64,000 nucleotides of DNA from Candidatus Goldiibacteriota bacterium. Its GTDB lineage: Bacteria > Oederibacteriota > PGYV01 > DSYL01. Below are positions 1 through 8,676 of the stretch, piece after piece (the stretch's first letter is position 1; each line of letters begins with the position of its first letter). A program made the position numbers and the translations under genes. Under the pieces are notes generated by a model. That model was not told where the DNA came from. It saw only the letters and a program-made list of their open reading frames with translations, and made no database searches. Where the stretch lies: assembly GCA_018000835.1 (NCBI GenBank), contig JAGNJD010000008.1, positions 469-64,468 of the forward strand, written 5' to 3'.

Positions 1-861
1 ATCTGCATCCATTACATAGATTTCTCCGTTACCATCTCTATAACTTTCAAATGCTATCTTGCTCCCATCTGGCGACCACTCTGGATTCCCATCATACTCG
101 CTGTTATTTGTTAACCTTATCTGATTGCTTCCATCTGCATCCATTACATAGATTTCATAGTTACCATCTCTATAACTTACAAACGCTATCTTGCTCCCAT
201 CTGGCGACCAAACTGGATTATAATTACCAGCGCTGTTATTTGTTAACCTTATCTGATTGCTTCCATCTGCATCCATTACATAGATTTCTCCGTTACCATC
301 TCTATAACTTTCAAATGCTATCTTGCTCCCATCTGGCGACCACTCTGGATTCCCATCATACTCGCTGTTATTTGTTAACCTTATCTGATTGTTTCCATCT
401 GCATCCATTACATAGATTTCATTGTTATCATCTCTATAACTTTCAAACGCTATCTTGCTCCCATCTGGCGACCAAACTGGATTATAATCATCACCGCTGT
501 TATTTGTTAAATTTACCTGATTGCTTCCATTTGCATCCATTACATAGATTTCAGTGTTACCATCCCTATTACTTATAAACGCTATCTTGCTCCCATCTGG
601 CGACAATGTAGGATTCCAATCATCAGCGCTGTTATTTGTTAACCTTGTCTGATTACTTCCATTTGCATCCATTACATAGATTTCATAGTTACCATCTCTA
701 TCGCTTATAAACGCTATCTTGCCTTGTCCTCCTATTGGCGTTGGAGTGTTTACCGGTTGCTGGCTACCTGTCGGTGTCTCTTTTTTACTGCATGACATCA
801 TCGTTACTATTGCTACTAACATCATAACTACTAACCATATTGCCTTTCCTTTGTTTCTCAT
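1..861 (-). CDS. TolB-like beta-propeller lipoprotein (3' end beyond window)
   Basis: The reading frame is open from an ATG at 861 to the window edge, 287 codons with no stop. It starts with a lipoprotein signal (hydrophobic stretch ending MMSC, Cys24) and a Thr/Pro/Gln-rich linker. After that come perfectly phased 44-residue repeats (132 bp; landmarks at 61, 193, 325, 457, 589), each with KIAF, a YRDGN-type turn, EIYVMDA, LTNN and WSPDGS. These are the PD40/WD40-like repeats of TolB and related propellers. Alternate units are nearly identical at DNA level. It probably acts as a lipid-anchored periplasmic or outer-membrane binding protein; the ligand is unknown. A good Shine-Dalgarno (AAGGAGG, 872-878) fixes the start. 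The size is not known because the 3' end is missing. The family call is firm and the function is not. Confidence 0.85.
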   Translation of the reverse strand, partial: MRNKGKAIWLVVMMLVAIVTMMSCSKKETPTGSQQPVNTPTPIGGQGKIAFISDRDGNYEIYVMDANGSNQTRLTNNSADDWNPTLSPDGSKIAFISNRDGNTEIYVMDANGSNQVNLTNNSGDDYNPVWSPDGSKIAFESYRDDNNEIYVMDADGNNQIRLTNNSEYDGNPEWSPDGSKIAFESYRDGNGEIYVMDADGSNQIRLTNNSAGNYNPVWSPDGSKIAFVSYRDGNYEIYVMDADGSNQIRLTNNSEYDGNPEWSPDGSKIAFESYRDGNGEIYVMDAD

Positions 862-903
862 CTATCTTTTTCCTCCTTGATTTTTTTTATTCTTCCTCTT
901 TAA

Positions 904-931
904 ATTTTACCCTATCTCTGTCATATTTCAA
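904..931 (-). promoter_or_regulatory. Sigma-70-type promoter for the TolB-like gene
   Basis: On the minus strand TTGAAA (931-926) is followed after 16 bp by TAAAAT (909-904). This would start transcription about 35 bp before the ATG at 861. It is a pattern match only. Confidence 0.55.
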
Positions 932-1261
932 GTATTTTTTGAATAGTAGTTAGGGCAAAACAAATTGCAGGTTTTATTGCACAACACCCAAAATTTCACA
1001 TGTTTTTTGTAAGAAAACAACTTGTTATATTATCTTCCATCTTTCGCTTTTCTTTAATTGTTTGTATTTCCCATTCTTTGTGTCATACTTATCTGGTCCC
1101 ATCGTTTCACTTCTGTGTTTGATGTTTTTCTTACAATCTACATTTTAATACATTTGAACGATTGACTTTCTACTTGATGCACTTCATTTTACAATCTTTA
1201 ATTCCCGGATGCCTTGCTTAAACGACTTGCATTTTTTTATTTTATGTGTAAAATGCAAAAT
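932..1261. other. Intergenic region between divergent genes
   Basis: This AT-rich stretch separates the TolB-like gene from the trehalose operon. I see no ORF, RNA gene or strong hairpin. A TTGACT at 1162-1167 and a TACAAT at 1190-1195 are too far apart (22 bp) for a confident promoter of the trehalose operon. Confidence 0.4.
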
Positions 1262-3472
1262 ATGAGATTATTAATTGTTTCCAACAGACTGCCTTTTACG
1301 GCATGCTATGAAGAATACAAAATAAAATTCACCGAAAGTTCCGGGGGACTTGTATCTGGTCTCAGCACATATCTCGATTCGTTAAAAAATTCAAAATTAT
1401 CAGATTCATCCCATGTATGGGTCGGGTGGCCCGGACTTACAATTAAAGATGAGGACAAAGAGAATTTTGAAAAAGAAATACAAGAAAAATTCAATTCAAT
1501 CCCTATCTTTATTTCAGAAGAAGAAATGGAAAATTTTTATCAGGGTTTCTGCAATAAAACCATCTGGCCACTTTTTCATTATTTCCCGTCTTATGCTACT
1601 TTTAAAGATGAATATTGGAACTGTTATAAAAACGTAAACAAATATTTTTGTGACAAAATTTCACAGATTTTAAAATCCGACGACGTTGTCTGGATACATG
1701 ATTATCACTTAATGTTACTCCCTTCCATGTTAAAAAAAAATTTTCCGGACATTTCAACAGGATTTTTTCTTCACATTCCATTTCCGTCTTTTGAAATTTT
1801 CCGTTTGCTACCAAAACTATGGAGGGAAGAAATATTAAAAGGGCTTCTGGGCGCGGATTTGATCGGATTTCATACGCACGAATATAATCAGTATTTTCTC
1901 AGAAATTTATTGCGTATGCTGGGGCTGGAACACAATCTCGGCAGAATAATTTATAATGACAGGATTATCAAATCTGATACGTTCCCGATGGGCATTGATT
2001 TTGACAAATTTAACAACTCCATCAACTTAACTGAAACACAAAAAGAAATGAACGAATACAAAAAAACGATAGACGATAAAAAAGTCGTCCTGTCCATTGA
2101 CCGCCTTGATTATACGAAAGGAATTATAAACAGATTGCAGGGATTTAATCTGTTTCTTGAAAAATATCCCCAATACAATAAAAAAGTAATTTTTATATTA
2201 ATTATTGTCCCTTCCAGAATAGGAATCAATGATTATCAGAACATGAAAAGCAAAATTGACGAAATGGTCAGCAACATAAACGGTAAATTCGGGGACATTG
2301 ACTGGACCCCTGTAATTTACCAATACAGACACATTCCATTTACCACTTTATCTGCTTTGTATAACCTTGCCGACGTTGCCCTCATCACCCCTTTACGTGA
2401 CGGAATGAATCTGGTGGCAAAAGAATACGTAGCAGCAAAGGCAAATTGTGACGGCGTTCTAATTTTAAGCGAAATGGCCGGCGCTGCAAAAGAACTCGGT
2501 GAAGCAATCATAATAAATCCAAACGACGTATTGGAAATATCCGAATCGTTAAAAATTTCGTTTGAAATGCCGATTGAAGAAAAAATGAGAAAAAACAAAA
2601 TAATGCAGGAAAGGTTAAAAACGTATAATGTTAATTCATGGGCAAACGATTTTATAAACGAATTACTTCTGTTGAGAAAAGAACAATCAAAAATAAAAGC
2701 AAGAATTTTAAATTCTGACATGGAAAATGTAATCATAAAAAATTTCTGCTCATCCGGCCGGAAAATAATTATTCTCGACTACGATGGTACTCTTACGGGT
2801 TTTAAAGTCCAACCCATCATGGCAAAACCTGACGTAGAATTACTGGATATACTCAATAATATTTCAAAAAATACGGAATTGGTAATATTAAGCGGCAGAG
2901 ACAGGAATACACTTTCCGAGTGGTTTGGTAACTTGCACATAAATCTTGTAGCAGAGCACGGCGTATGGATAAAAGAGAAAAAAAACGAGTGGCAACTTTT
3001 AAAACCAATAACGGCTGACTGGAAAAAAGAAATATTAAACATTTTTAAATTATATGCTGACCGTCTGCCCGGCGCTTTTATAGAGGAAAAAGATTTTTCA
3101 ATCGTGTTTCATTATCGCAATGCCGACCCTGAAATGGCTAACGTCCGCATAAACGAATTAAAAGAAGATATGATTTATTTTACCGCAAACGTTGACGTTC
3201 AGGTTATGGATGGCAATAAAGCTCTGGAAGTAAGAAACGCAGGAATTAATAAAGGAACCGCATGCCTTTATTTCCTGTCAAAAAACGATTTTGACTTTAT
3301 CCTGGCAGCGGGTGACGACGTAACCGACGAAGACATGTTTAAAATTCTTCCCAAAAATGCATACTCAATAAAAATCGGGATACAGCCGACAGCTGCAAAA
3401 TTCAATCTGTTTAATTTTTATAACTTACGTAATCTGTTAAAAAAACTCGTTCAGAACAATGAAAAAGAATGA
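1262..3472 (+). CDS. Bifunctional trehalose-6-phosphate synthase/phosphatase (OtsA-OtsB fusion)
   Basis: This makes trehalose-6-phosphate from a nucleotide-glucose and glucose-6-phosphate, then removes the phosphate. Residues 1 to about 490 are a GT20 synthase: VSNRLPF near the N-terminus, WVGWPG, the HDYHL segment near 145, RLDYTKG near 280 and DGMNLVAKEY near 379. Residues from about 500 are a HAD-type trehalose-phosphatase: LDYDGTL near 504 and GDDVTDEDM near 683. Both active sites look intact. The frame is open upstream (TTG 1214, ATG 1244, ATG 1253). I chose 1262 because MRLLIVSNRLPF matches where GT20 proteins begin, but no clear ribosome site supports any of these. The next gene overlaps the stop (ATGA), so the genes form an operon. 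Separate otsA and otsB are common; the fused form is known in some bacteria and eukaryotes. Confidence 0.93.
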   Translation: MRLLIVSNRLPFTACYEEYKIKFTESSGGLVSGLSTYLDSLKNSKLSDSSHVWVGWPGLTIKDEDKENFEKEIQEKFNSIPIFISEEEMENFYQGFCNKTIWPLFHYFPSYATFKDEYWNCYKNVNKYFCDKISQILKSDDVVWIHDYHLMLLPSMLKKNFPDISTGFFLHIPFPSFEIFRLLPKLWREEILKGLLGADLIGFHTHEYNQYFLRNLLRMLGLEHNLGRIIYNDRIIKSDTFPMGIDFDKFNNSINLTETQKEMNEYKKTIDDKKVVLSIDRLDYTKGIINRLQGFNLFLEKYPQYNKKVIFILIIVPSRIGINDYQNMKSKIDEMVSNINGKFGDIDWTPVIYQYRHIPFTTLSALYNLADVALITPLRDGMNLVAKEYVAAKANCDGVLILSEMAGAAKELGEAIIINPNDVLEISESLKISFEMPIEEKMRKNKIMQERLKTYNVNSWANDFINELLLLRKEQSKIKARILNSDMENVIIKNFCSSGRKIIILDYDGTLTGFKVQPIMAKPDVELLDILNNISKNTELVILSGRDRNTLSEWFGNLHINLVAEHGVWIKEKKNEWQLLKPITADWKKEILNIFKLYADRLPGAFIEEKDFSIVFHYRNADPEMANVRINELKEDMIYFTANVDVQVMDGNKALEVRNAGINKGTACLYFLSKNDFDFILAAGDDVTDEDMFKILPKNAYSIKIGIQPTAAKFNLFNFYNLRNLLKKLVQNNEKE

Positions 3473-4119
3473 TTATGGAACCTTTTATTTTTAATACAAG
3501 ATTACATTTAACGATAATTCTCGGTAAAAAGGCGGTAAATCTCGTTGAATTACTGGAAGGCATAAAAACGGTTCCGGGTTCGTGCATATATTACCACACG
3601 CATAAATTTTTGCAGCAACACCATTATCTGTCTCCTGAACCGCCAAATGATTTTGCTTTCTGGATAACAAACATACTTCAGGAAAAAATACTCGGCGAGC
3701 AATTTGCTGCGGTTGACATAATCCAGTACAAATCCATAGCGGAATTAAGGAAAAAATTCATTGACCTGCTTGAAGATTATCTGAAATATCACAAACAACA
3801 AAGGGAATCTCCGCCCGGAAGTGAGTTTCAGTTTTTAAAATCAGAAAGTTTTGTATTAACAACTAATCATGTGGCAAATAATCTAAAGGAATTTTACGAA
3901 ATATTCAAAGACATAAGCATAAACTCACTTTATTTTCACATGTTTGAAGCGCGACTTCGGCTTGAAAAACCAGCAAACGATTTTTCGTTATGGCTCGAAT
4001 CAATTGGTGAAAACAAACTGGCAGAAAAAATTGCCGGATTTGACCCTTATACAATGACTTTAAACGACTTAAAAAACAAGATAACAAAATTACTGGAGAA
4101 AAGATTAAATGACGGTTAA
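3469..4119 (+). CDS. DUF5752 family protein with internal duplication
   Basis: This 216-residue soluble protein has no signal peptide. I recognise it as DUF5752-like, a family I associate with trehalose and glycosyltransferase loci; that association is from memory. It consists of two similar halves: PPNDFAFWI (about 60) aligns with PANDFSLWL (about 165), and CIYYHTH (about 40) with SLYFHMF (about 145). Each half ends in a Leu/Lys-rich helix. The start overlaps the otsA-otsB stop (ATGA), with an alternative ATG at 3475, and its own 3' end overlaps the next gene by 11 bp, so translation is probably coupled. It sits between two trehalose-forming enzymes. A structural or regulatory role in trehalose synthesis is inference; no catalytic motif is visible. 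Confidence 0.72.
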   Translation: MIMEPFIFNTRLHLTIILGKKAVNLVELLEGIKTVPGSCIYYHTHKFLQQHHYLSPEPPNDFAFWITNILQEKILGEQFAAVDIIQYKSIAELRKKFIDLLEDYLKYHKQQRESPPGSEFQFLKSESFVLTTNHVANNLKEFYEIFKDISINSLYFHMFEARLRLEKPANDFSLWLESIGENKLAEKIAGFDPYTMTLNDLKNKITKLLEKRLNDG

Positions 4120-5332
4120 TATCAGAGATTATGAAAAAATAGTAGGAAAAGTTACCATAGACGAATTATATATGATAGCAGAAAAGTTAAAAGGAAAAAC
4201 TATCCAAAACATTAACTCTACCGCAGTAGGCGGTGGCGTGGCAGAAATACTAAACAGGATGATCCCGCTTTTGCGTGACCTGGGCGTTGATGCACACTGG
4301 GACGTAATAAAAGGCGGGGATAAATTTTTTAACGTAACCAAAAAAATACATAATGGCTTGCATGGCGTTAACGTTACCTTAACCGACGACGAAATTGAAA
4401 ATTTCCTTGAAACAAACAGACAAAATGCACGGGAACTGAATTTATATGGTGACGTTATGTTCATTCACGACCCGCAGCCGATTGCCTTAATTGAAAAGAA
4501 ACAGGAAATCGGCAGAAAATGGTTGTGGCGCTGTCATATTGATTTTTCACAGCCGGTGGAACAGATATGGCTCTTTTTAAAAAATTACATTGAACTATAC
4601 GACGCTTCCGTCTTTTCTGCCCCATCGTTTGCAAAGGAACTTAAGATAAAACAAATTTTAATATCGCCGTCCATTGACCCTTTAAGCGACAAAAACAGGG
4701 AACTCACGGATGATGAGATAAAATCAGTTTTTGCAAAATTTAAAATTGACATGGAACGACCGGTAATAACACAGATTTCAAGGTTTGACTATTTAAAAGA
4801 CCCTATAGGAGTAATAAAAGCATACAAACTCGTAAAAAAATACATTGACTGTCAGCTTGTGCTGGCTGGCGGTGGTGCCACGGACGACCCGGAAGGTGAA
4901 AAAGTTTTAAACGAAGTAAGACAGGAAGCAGCAGGTAATGCGGACATATTTGTTTTGCTTCTTCCACCGGGAAGCGACATTGAAATAAACGCTTTGCAAC
5001 GCGGGTCCACCGTTATATTACAGAAATCACTGAAAGAAGGTTTTGGTTTAACCGTTGCAGAAGCATTATGGAAGGCAAAGCCGGTTATCGCAGGTGCAGT
5101 TGGCGGGATTCCACTGCAAATAACGCACAAATATTCCGGAATATTGACAAATACGATTGACGGCACGGCATACTGGTTAAAACAACTGTTGCAGTCGCCT
5201 GATTACGCAAAAAAACTCGGAGAAAACGGAAGAGAACATATAAAAAATAATTTTCTGATAACGAGACACATAAAGGACTACATACTTTCCTTCCTGTCTT
5301 TATATTATACTGATGACATTATTTATCTGTGA
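4109..5332 (+). CDS. treT: Trehalose synthase, TreT-like GT4 glycosyltransferase
   Basis: TreT-type enzymes join a nucleotide-glucose (ADP- or UDP-glucose) and free glucose into trehalose, reversibly. The 407-residue protein has the TreT N-terminal pattern: INSTAVGGGVAEIL near 37-48 and HWDVIKGG near 70. It also has the GT4 C-terminal signature, with EGFGLTVAEALWKAKPV around 309-325 and then AGAVGGIP. The length is normal. It overlaps the preceding gene by 11 bp and is the third gene of the trehalose operon. The cell therefore has two routes: OtsA-OtsB (from glucose-6-phosphate) and TreT (from glucose). Other GT4 enzymes acting on sucrose or glucosylglycerate are possible but fit less well. 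Donor specificity cannot be read from the sequence. Confidence 0.85.
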   Translation: MTVNIRDYEKIVGKVTIDELYMIAEKLKGKTIQNINSTAVGGGVAEILNRMIPLLRDLGVDAHWDVIKGGDKFFNVTKKIHNGLHGVNVTLTDDEIENFLETNRQNARELNLYGDVMFIHDPQPIALIEKKQEIGRKWLWRCHIDFSQPVEQIWLFLKNYIELYDASVFSAPSFAKELKIKQILISPSIDPLSDKNRELTDDEIKSVFAKFKIDMERPVITQISRFDYLKDPIGVIKAYKLVKKYIDCQLVLAGGGATDDPEGEKVLNEVRQEAAGNADIFVLLLPPGSDIEINALQRGSTVILQKSLKEGFGLTVAEALWKAKPVIAGAVGGIPLQITHKYSGILTNTIDGTAYWLKQLLQSPDYAKKLGENGREHIKNNFLITRHIKDYILSFLSLYYTDDIIYL

Positions 5333-5550
5333 TTTTTGATAATTACGATTAACATGACTTTTTTTTCTTTTTACCCGTACTTTATAATTGCAAATATTTT
5401 TCTAAATTAAAAATTTTTATTCATATTTTTTCACCTTCATTTTATATTAGCAACCCCCGTGACAGAAAAAATATAGAATAATTTTGATTTTTTATAACAG
5501 GTTCAAAACGAGGGATATAAAAAATCAGGGAAACTCCGGTTAAGAACATA

Positions 5551-5586
5551 TTGAAAAAAACGTTATAAAATGGTAAATTATATAAT
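5551..5586 (+). promoter_or_regulatory. Candidate promoter of the restriction-modification genes
   Basis: TTGAAA (5551-5556) is followed after 17 bp by TAAATT (5574-5579); a TATAAT lies at 5581-5586. A Shine-Dalgarno (CAGGAGCG) precedes the ATG at 5605. The rest of the 272 bp gap from 5333 shows nothing I can name. Confidence 0.45.
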
Positions 5587-5604
5587 AATAACAGGAGCGA
5601 TAAT

Positions 5605-6732
5605 ATGAATAAGTGTATTGAAAAAAACTCCGGTAAATTATCAAAATCAGATCCCAGAATTAAAGAAATTCAAAATACAATTATTCTGGGAAATTGTATT
5701 GATATTTTGAAAACAATTCCGGAAAATTCCATAGATTTGATATTTGCAGACCCGCCGTATAATTTACAGTTGCAAAAAGAATTATGGAGACCAAATCAGA
5801 CAAAAGTAGATGCAGTAAACGATAAATGGGATAAATTCAGCAGTTTTGATGAGTATGATAATTTTTGTCATAAGTGGCTTTCCGGATGTCACCGGGTCCT
5901 GAAAAAAAATGGAACTATCTGGGTAATAGGCAGTTATCATAATATATTTCGTATAGGTAAATTACTGCAGGATATCGGATTCTGGATTCTAAACGATATC
6001 ATCTGGATTAAAACAAATCCAATGCCAAATTTTAACGGAACCCGGTTTAATAATGCACACGAGACGCTGATATGGGCTGCAAAAAGCAAAGATTCTAAAT
6101 TTACTTTTAACTATAAAACGATGAAAAGTTTTAACGATGATGTTCAATTAAGAAGTGACTGGCTAATACCAATCTGTAATGGTAACGAACGTCTTAAAGT
6201 CAACGGTAAAAAAGCTCATTCAACGCAAAAACCAGAAGCATTACTTTATCGGATTATTACGGCAACGTCCAACCCTGATGATGTTATATTAGACCCGTTT
6301 TCAGGCAGCGGCACGACGGCTGCAGTGGCAAAAAAACTGGGCAGAAGATACATTGGCATTGAAAAAGAAAAAGAATACGTAGAAATTTCAAATAAAAGAA
6401 TAAATGCAACAGAGCCTGTGCAACTGGAATTACTCGGATATCCTCTGGAAATAAAAAAACCCAGGGTATCTTTTGGAATGTTAATTGAAAATAATTATTT
6501 AAAAATTGGCGAACTACTTTATTCCAGCGATAAAAAACACACAGCAAAAATTTTGGCAAATTCTAATGTTATTTCAGGTGAATTTGCAGGTTCCATACAC
6601 AAAGTGAGTGCCCATATATCAAACAAAATTTCAAATAATGGATGGACTTTCTGGTTTGTTGAAAGAAATAATAAATTAATAAGTATAGATGAGTTAAGGA
6701 ACAAGTTCATAAAAGAGAAAAATATAAAATGA
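5605..6732 (+). CDS. Adenine DNA methyltransferase, HinfI/CcrM-like (predicted GANTC)
   Basis: This transfers a methyl group from S-adenosylmethionine to adenine in DNA. The order of motifs is that of the beta class: catalytic DPPYN at residues 49-53 first, and the SAM-binding DPFSGSG at 230-236 later. Between them the sequence follows CcrM/M.HinfI closely, for example KVDAV, VIGSYHNIFR, GFWILNDI, NPMPNF and AHETLIWA. A C-terminal domain (about 285-370; VSFGMLI, FAGSIHKVSA, NGWTFW) corresponds to the extra DNA-reading domain of CcrM. GANTC specificity is inferred from this resemblance. CcrM in alphaproteobacteria is a solitary cell-cycle enzyme. Here the gene overlaps a predicted nuclease gene by ATGA, so it is more likely the protecting half of a restriction-modification pair. 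Its A-rich codon use suggests horizontal transfer. Confidence 0.9.
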   Translation: MNKCIEKNSGKLSKSDPRIKEIQNTIILGNCIDILKTIPENSIDLIFADPPYNLQLQKELWRPNQTKVDAVNDKWDKFSSFDEYDNFCHKWLSGCHRVLKKNGTIWVIGSYHNIFRIGKLLQDIGFWILNDIIWIKTNPMPNFNGTRFNNAHETLIWAAKSKDSKFTFNYKTMKSFNDDVQLRSDWLIPICNGNERLKVNGKKAHSTQKPEALLYRIITATSNPDDVILDPFSGSGTTAAVAKKLGRRYIGIEKEKEYVEISNKRINATEPVQLELLGYPLEIKKPRVSFGMLIENNYLKIGELLYSSDKKHTAKILANSNVISGEFAGSIHKVSAHISNKISNNGWTFWFVERNNKLISIDELRNKFIKEKNIK

Positions 6733-7592
6733 TAATGGATTATAAAAAATTTAAAAAAATTTTTAACTTTGAAATTTTTGAAGAATCAAAAGCAGAATTA
6801 ATAGAAAAAATAGCCAAAAATCCAGAAAGATATATCGGATTATTCAGACCAACAAAACCCAGAGCAAAAATATTACAAAATCTGTTACAGTCACATGAAA
6901 TAAGATTTGGTGATGCTTTTGAAATATTAATAGAAGAATATCTAAAAATTTTTGATTTTAAAATACTAAATAAAAATTATGCTACAGAAGACGGGGAAAA
7001 GTTAGATATTGATCAATGTTTTGAAAAAAGAGGACAGATATATTTTATAGAACAAAAAATACGGGATGACCATGATTCTACAAAAAAACGAGGACAGATA
7101 CAAAATTTTGAAAAAAAATTAAATGAAATGATAAAACAACATGGAGAAAAAAAATTAATCGGAATATTTTACTTTATTGACCCAGATTTAGTTAAAAATA
7201 AAAAATATTATAATACGGAGTTAAAAAGGATGGCAGAAGCTTATGGAGTCAGATTATATTTATTCTATGGTGAGGAATTATTCGTTTTTTTAAAACATAA
7301 AGAAATCTGGAAAGAAATCATAATTTATCTTAAAAAATGGAAAAAGGAAATACCCGAATTACCGCAAACAAATTTTGATATTAATCCTGAAACAAGTTTT
7401 GAAGAAATCAGGGATTTAAATCCTACATGGTTCAGAAGTATCTTTGAAAATGATGAAATTTTTAACAACATTATAATTACGATTTTCCCTCAAAGAAAGA
7501 CATTAGTGCTTTTAAAAAAATATTTTAAATCAAAACAGTCGGAACAGACAATTTATAAAACACTTACAAAATTATTGGAATCCAGATGTTAA
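6729..7592 (+). CDS. Type II restriction endonuclease, HinfI-like
   Basis: This is predicted to cut unmethylated DNA at the site protected by the upstream methyltransferase (probably GANTC). The 287-residue protein (285 if the ATG at 6735 is used) has a PD-(D/E)XK-like core. LDIDQCF near 92-98 supplies an acidic residue, and FIEQK at 106-110 supplies the ExK pair, followed by RDDHDSTKKRGQ. The length is close to that of R.HinfI, and the core seems similar to it from memory. It overlaps the methyltransferase by 4 bp, which is usual for restriction-modification pairs. The gene is very rich in AAA and ATA codons compared with the trehalose genes, fitting a mobile defence cassette. The endonuclease call rests on both motif and context. 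The exact cut site is inference. Confidence 0.78.
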   Translation: MIMDYKKFKKIFNFEIFEESKAELIEKIAKNPERYIGLFRPTKPRAKILQNLLQSHEIRFGDAFEILIEEYLKIFDFKILNKNYATEDGEKLDIDQCFEKRGQIYFIEQKIRDDHDSTKKRGQIQNFEKKLNEMIKQHGEKKLIGIFYFIDPDLVKNKKYYNTELKRMAEAYGVRLYLFYGEELFVFLKHKEIWKEIIIYLKKWKKEIPELPQTNFDINPETSFEEIRDLNPTWFRSIFENDEIFNNIIITIFPQRKTLVLLKKYFKSKQSEQTIYKTLTKLLESRC

Positions 7593-7655
7593 CCGATAAT
7601 ATCTTAATACCATTAAACTAAATATAACAAAAAATTAAATTTTTCCACAGATTAA

Positions 7656-8045
7656 TTATATTTTATCTTTTTTCCTTACAATCATGAAAATTATAATTAC
7701 CAACAATAAAACGTCTGTTATTGAAAGAAACAATATGAATCTCATCTGCCGTTGCTGGTTTTTTTCCATGTCAATGATTTTGCTTATGATTGCGTCAATT
7801 ATCTCGCCCTCCATCTTTGGATTCTCTGCAATTTTTTTCAGTTCTTTTGTATCATTTTTTATCCGCTTATCCGTCTTTAAAATGTAAACCCCCTGCTGCG
7901 TCGTTGGAACTACGTCTTTTGCCGTTTCCGTATTTACGTCTTCTTCGCCTTCCACTATTACCCTTATCTTTTTTTCTTCTGCTGAGCAAAAAACGAAGTA
8001 AAAGAAAAAAAACAAAGTAAGCAACGTAAAATTTTTTGTTTTCAT
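7656..8045 (-). CDS. Small secreted/membrane protein of unknown function
   Basis: This 129-residue protein has a cleavable-looking signal peptide (KTKN then a Phe/Leu-rich core ending FCSAEE). A charged middle part of about 75 residues is predicted to be helical, and a C-terminal membrane segment (about 101-122) is followed by RKKDK. The topology would leave the middle part in the periplasm and the C-terminus in the cytoplasm. I recognise no family. It is the last gene of the minus-strand tonB/ABC transporter run, 4 bp after the methyltransferase stop, and is probably cotranscribed with it. It converges with the restriction gene ending at 7592; no clear terminator is visible in the gap. Confidence 0.65.
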   Translation of the reverse strand: MKTKNFTLLTLFFFFYFVFCSAEEKKIRVIVEGEEDVNTETAKDVVPTTQQGVYILKTDKRIKNDTKELKKIAENPKMEGEIIDAIISKIIDMEKNQQRQMRFILFLSITDVLLLVIIIFMIVRKKDKI

Positions 8046-8049
8046 CGTT

Positions 8050-8676
8050 TCACCTGCCTGATTTGTAATTGCCGTTTTTTACTGCCTTTAAAAAATAATG
8101 TCCCCTGTTTTCATATTTTTTTATTGCAAACCCGTTTTTCACCAACATTTTAAACATTTCTCCGCGGTTCGGCAAGAAGTTTTTTTTCATGTTAAAGCCT
8201 GCGTTTTTATGTATGCGGTTTATTTTCTCACCGGGCAGGTCATGTGTGATGATTAAAAGCCCGCCGTCTTTTAATACCCTGTAAAATTCTTTTATAAATT
8301 TTTCCTTTGGGAAAAAATGAGGAAAAGAATTAAATGCAACTACTGCATCCATTTCGTTATCCTTTACCGGCATATTAGAAGCACAGCAATTGTAAAATTT
8401 TACGTTTTTATGATTTTTTAAATTTTCCTTTGCGTGCTTTAACATCTTATCTGAAACGTCAATTGCATAAACAACCCCGCCTTTCCCGGTTTTTTTTAAT
8501 ATAAAAGGCGTGAATTCCCCCATGCCGCAGCCTGGTTCTACGACTTTCATTCCCTTTTTTAATCCAAAATTTCTTACGATTTTTTCAATGCGTTTTTTTC
8601 CTTTTTTGTCTTTTCTCCAGCAGTTTTCGTATGACTCCGACAGTTTATTAAAAATTTTTACGTTTTCATTCTCCAT
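8050..8676 (-). CDS. Class I SAM-dependent methyltransferase
   Basis: This 208-residue protein has a Rossmann-type methyltransferase fold: motif I VVEPGCGMGEF near 45-55, an acidic end of strand 2 (YAIDVSDKM) near 71-79, motif II-like MDAVVAFNSF near 107-116, and FYRVLKDGGLLIITH near 131-145. This is the UbiE/Methyltransf_11 pattern. The substrate is unknown. Its start overlaps the permease gene by 11 bp, so it belongs to the transporter operon. It might modify or release the transported compound, but that is inference from position only. Confidence 0.82.
   Translation of the reverse strand: MENENVKIFNKLSESYENCWRKDKKGKKRIEKIVRNFGLKKGMKVVEPGCGMGEFTPFILKKTGKGGVVYAIDVSDKMLKHAKENLKNHKNVKFYNCCASNMPVKDNEMDAVVAFNSFPHFFPKEKFIKEFYRVLKDGGLLIITHDLPGEKINRIHKNAGFNMKKNFLPNRGEMFKMLVKNGFAIKKYENRGHYFLKAVKNGNYKSGR

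Noticed and set aside
51-578. Plus-strand frame of 175 codons in the repeat region
   Set aside because: It is the complement shadow of the repeated lipoprotein gene; its His/Leu-rich repeats reflect the opposite strand.
1-600. Regular 132-bp repeats resembling a CRISPR-like or satellite array
   Set aside because: The repeats are in one open frame on the minus strand and encode TolB-type 44-residue units; there are no unique spacers.
1214-1261. Upstream TTG/ATG starts for the OtsA-OtsB fusion
   Set aside because: They add a Phe/Cys-rich stretch not found in GT20 proteins and have no better ribosome site; the ATG at 1262 matches the family start.
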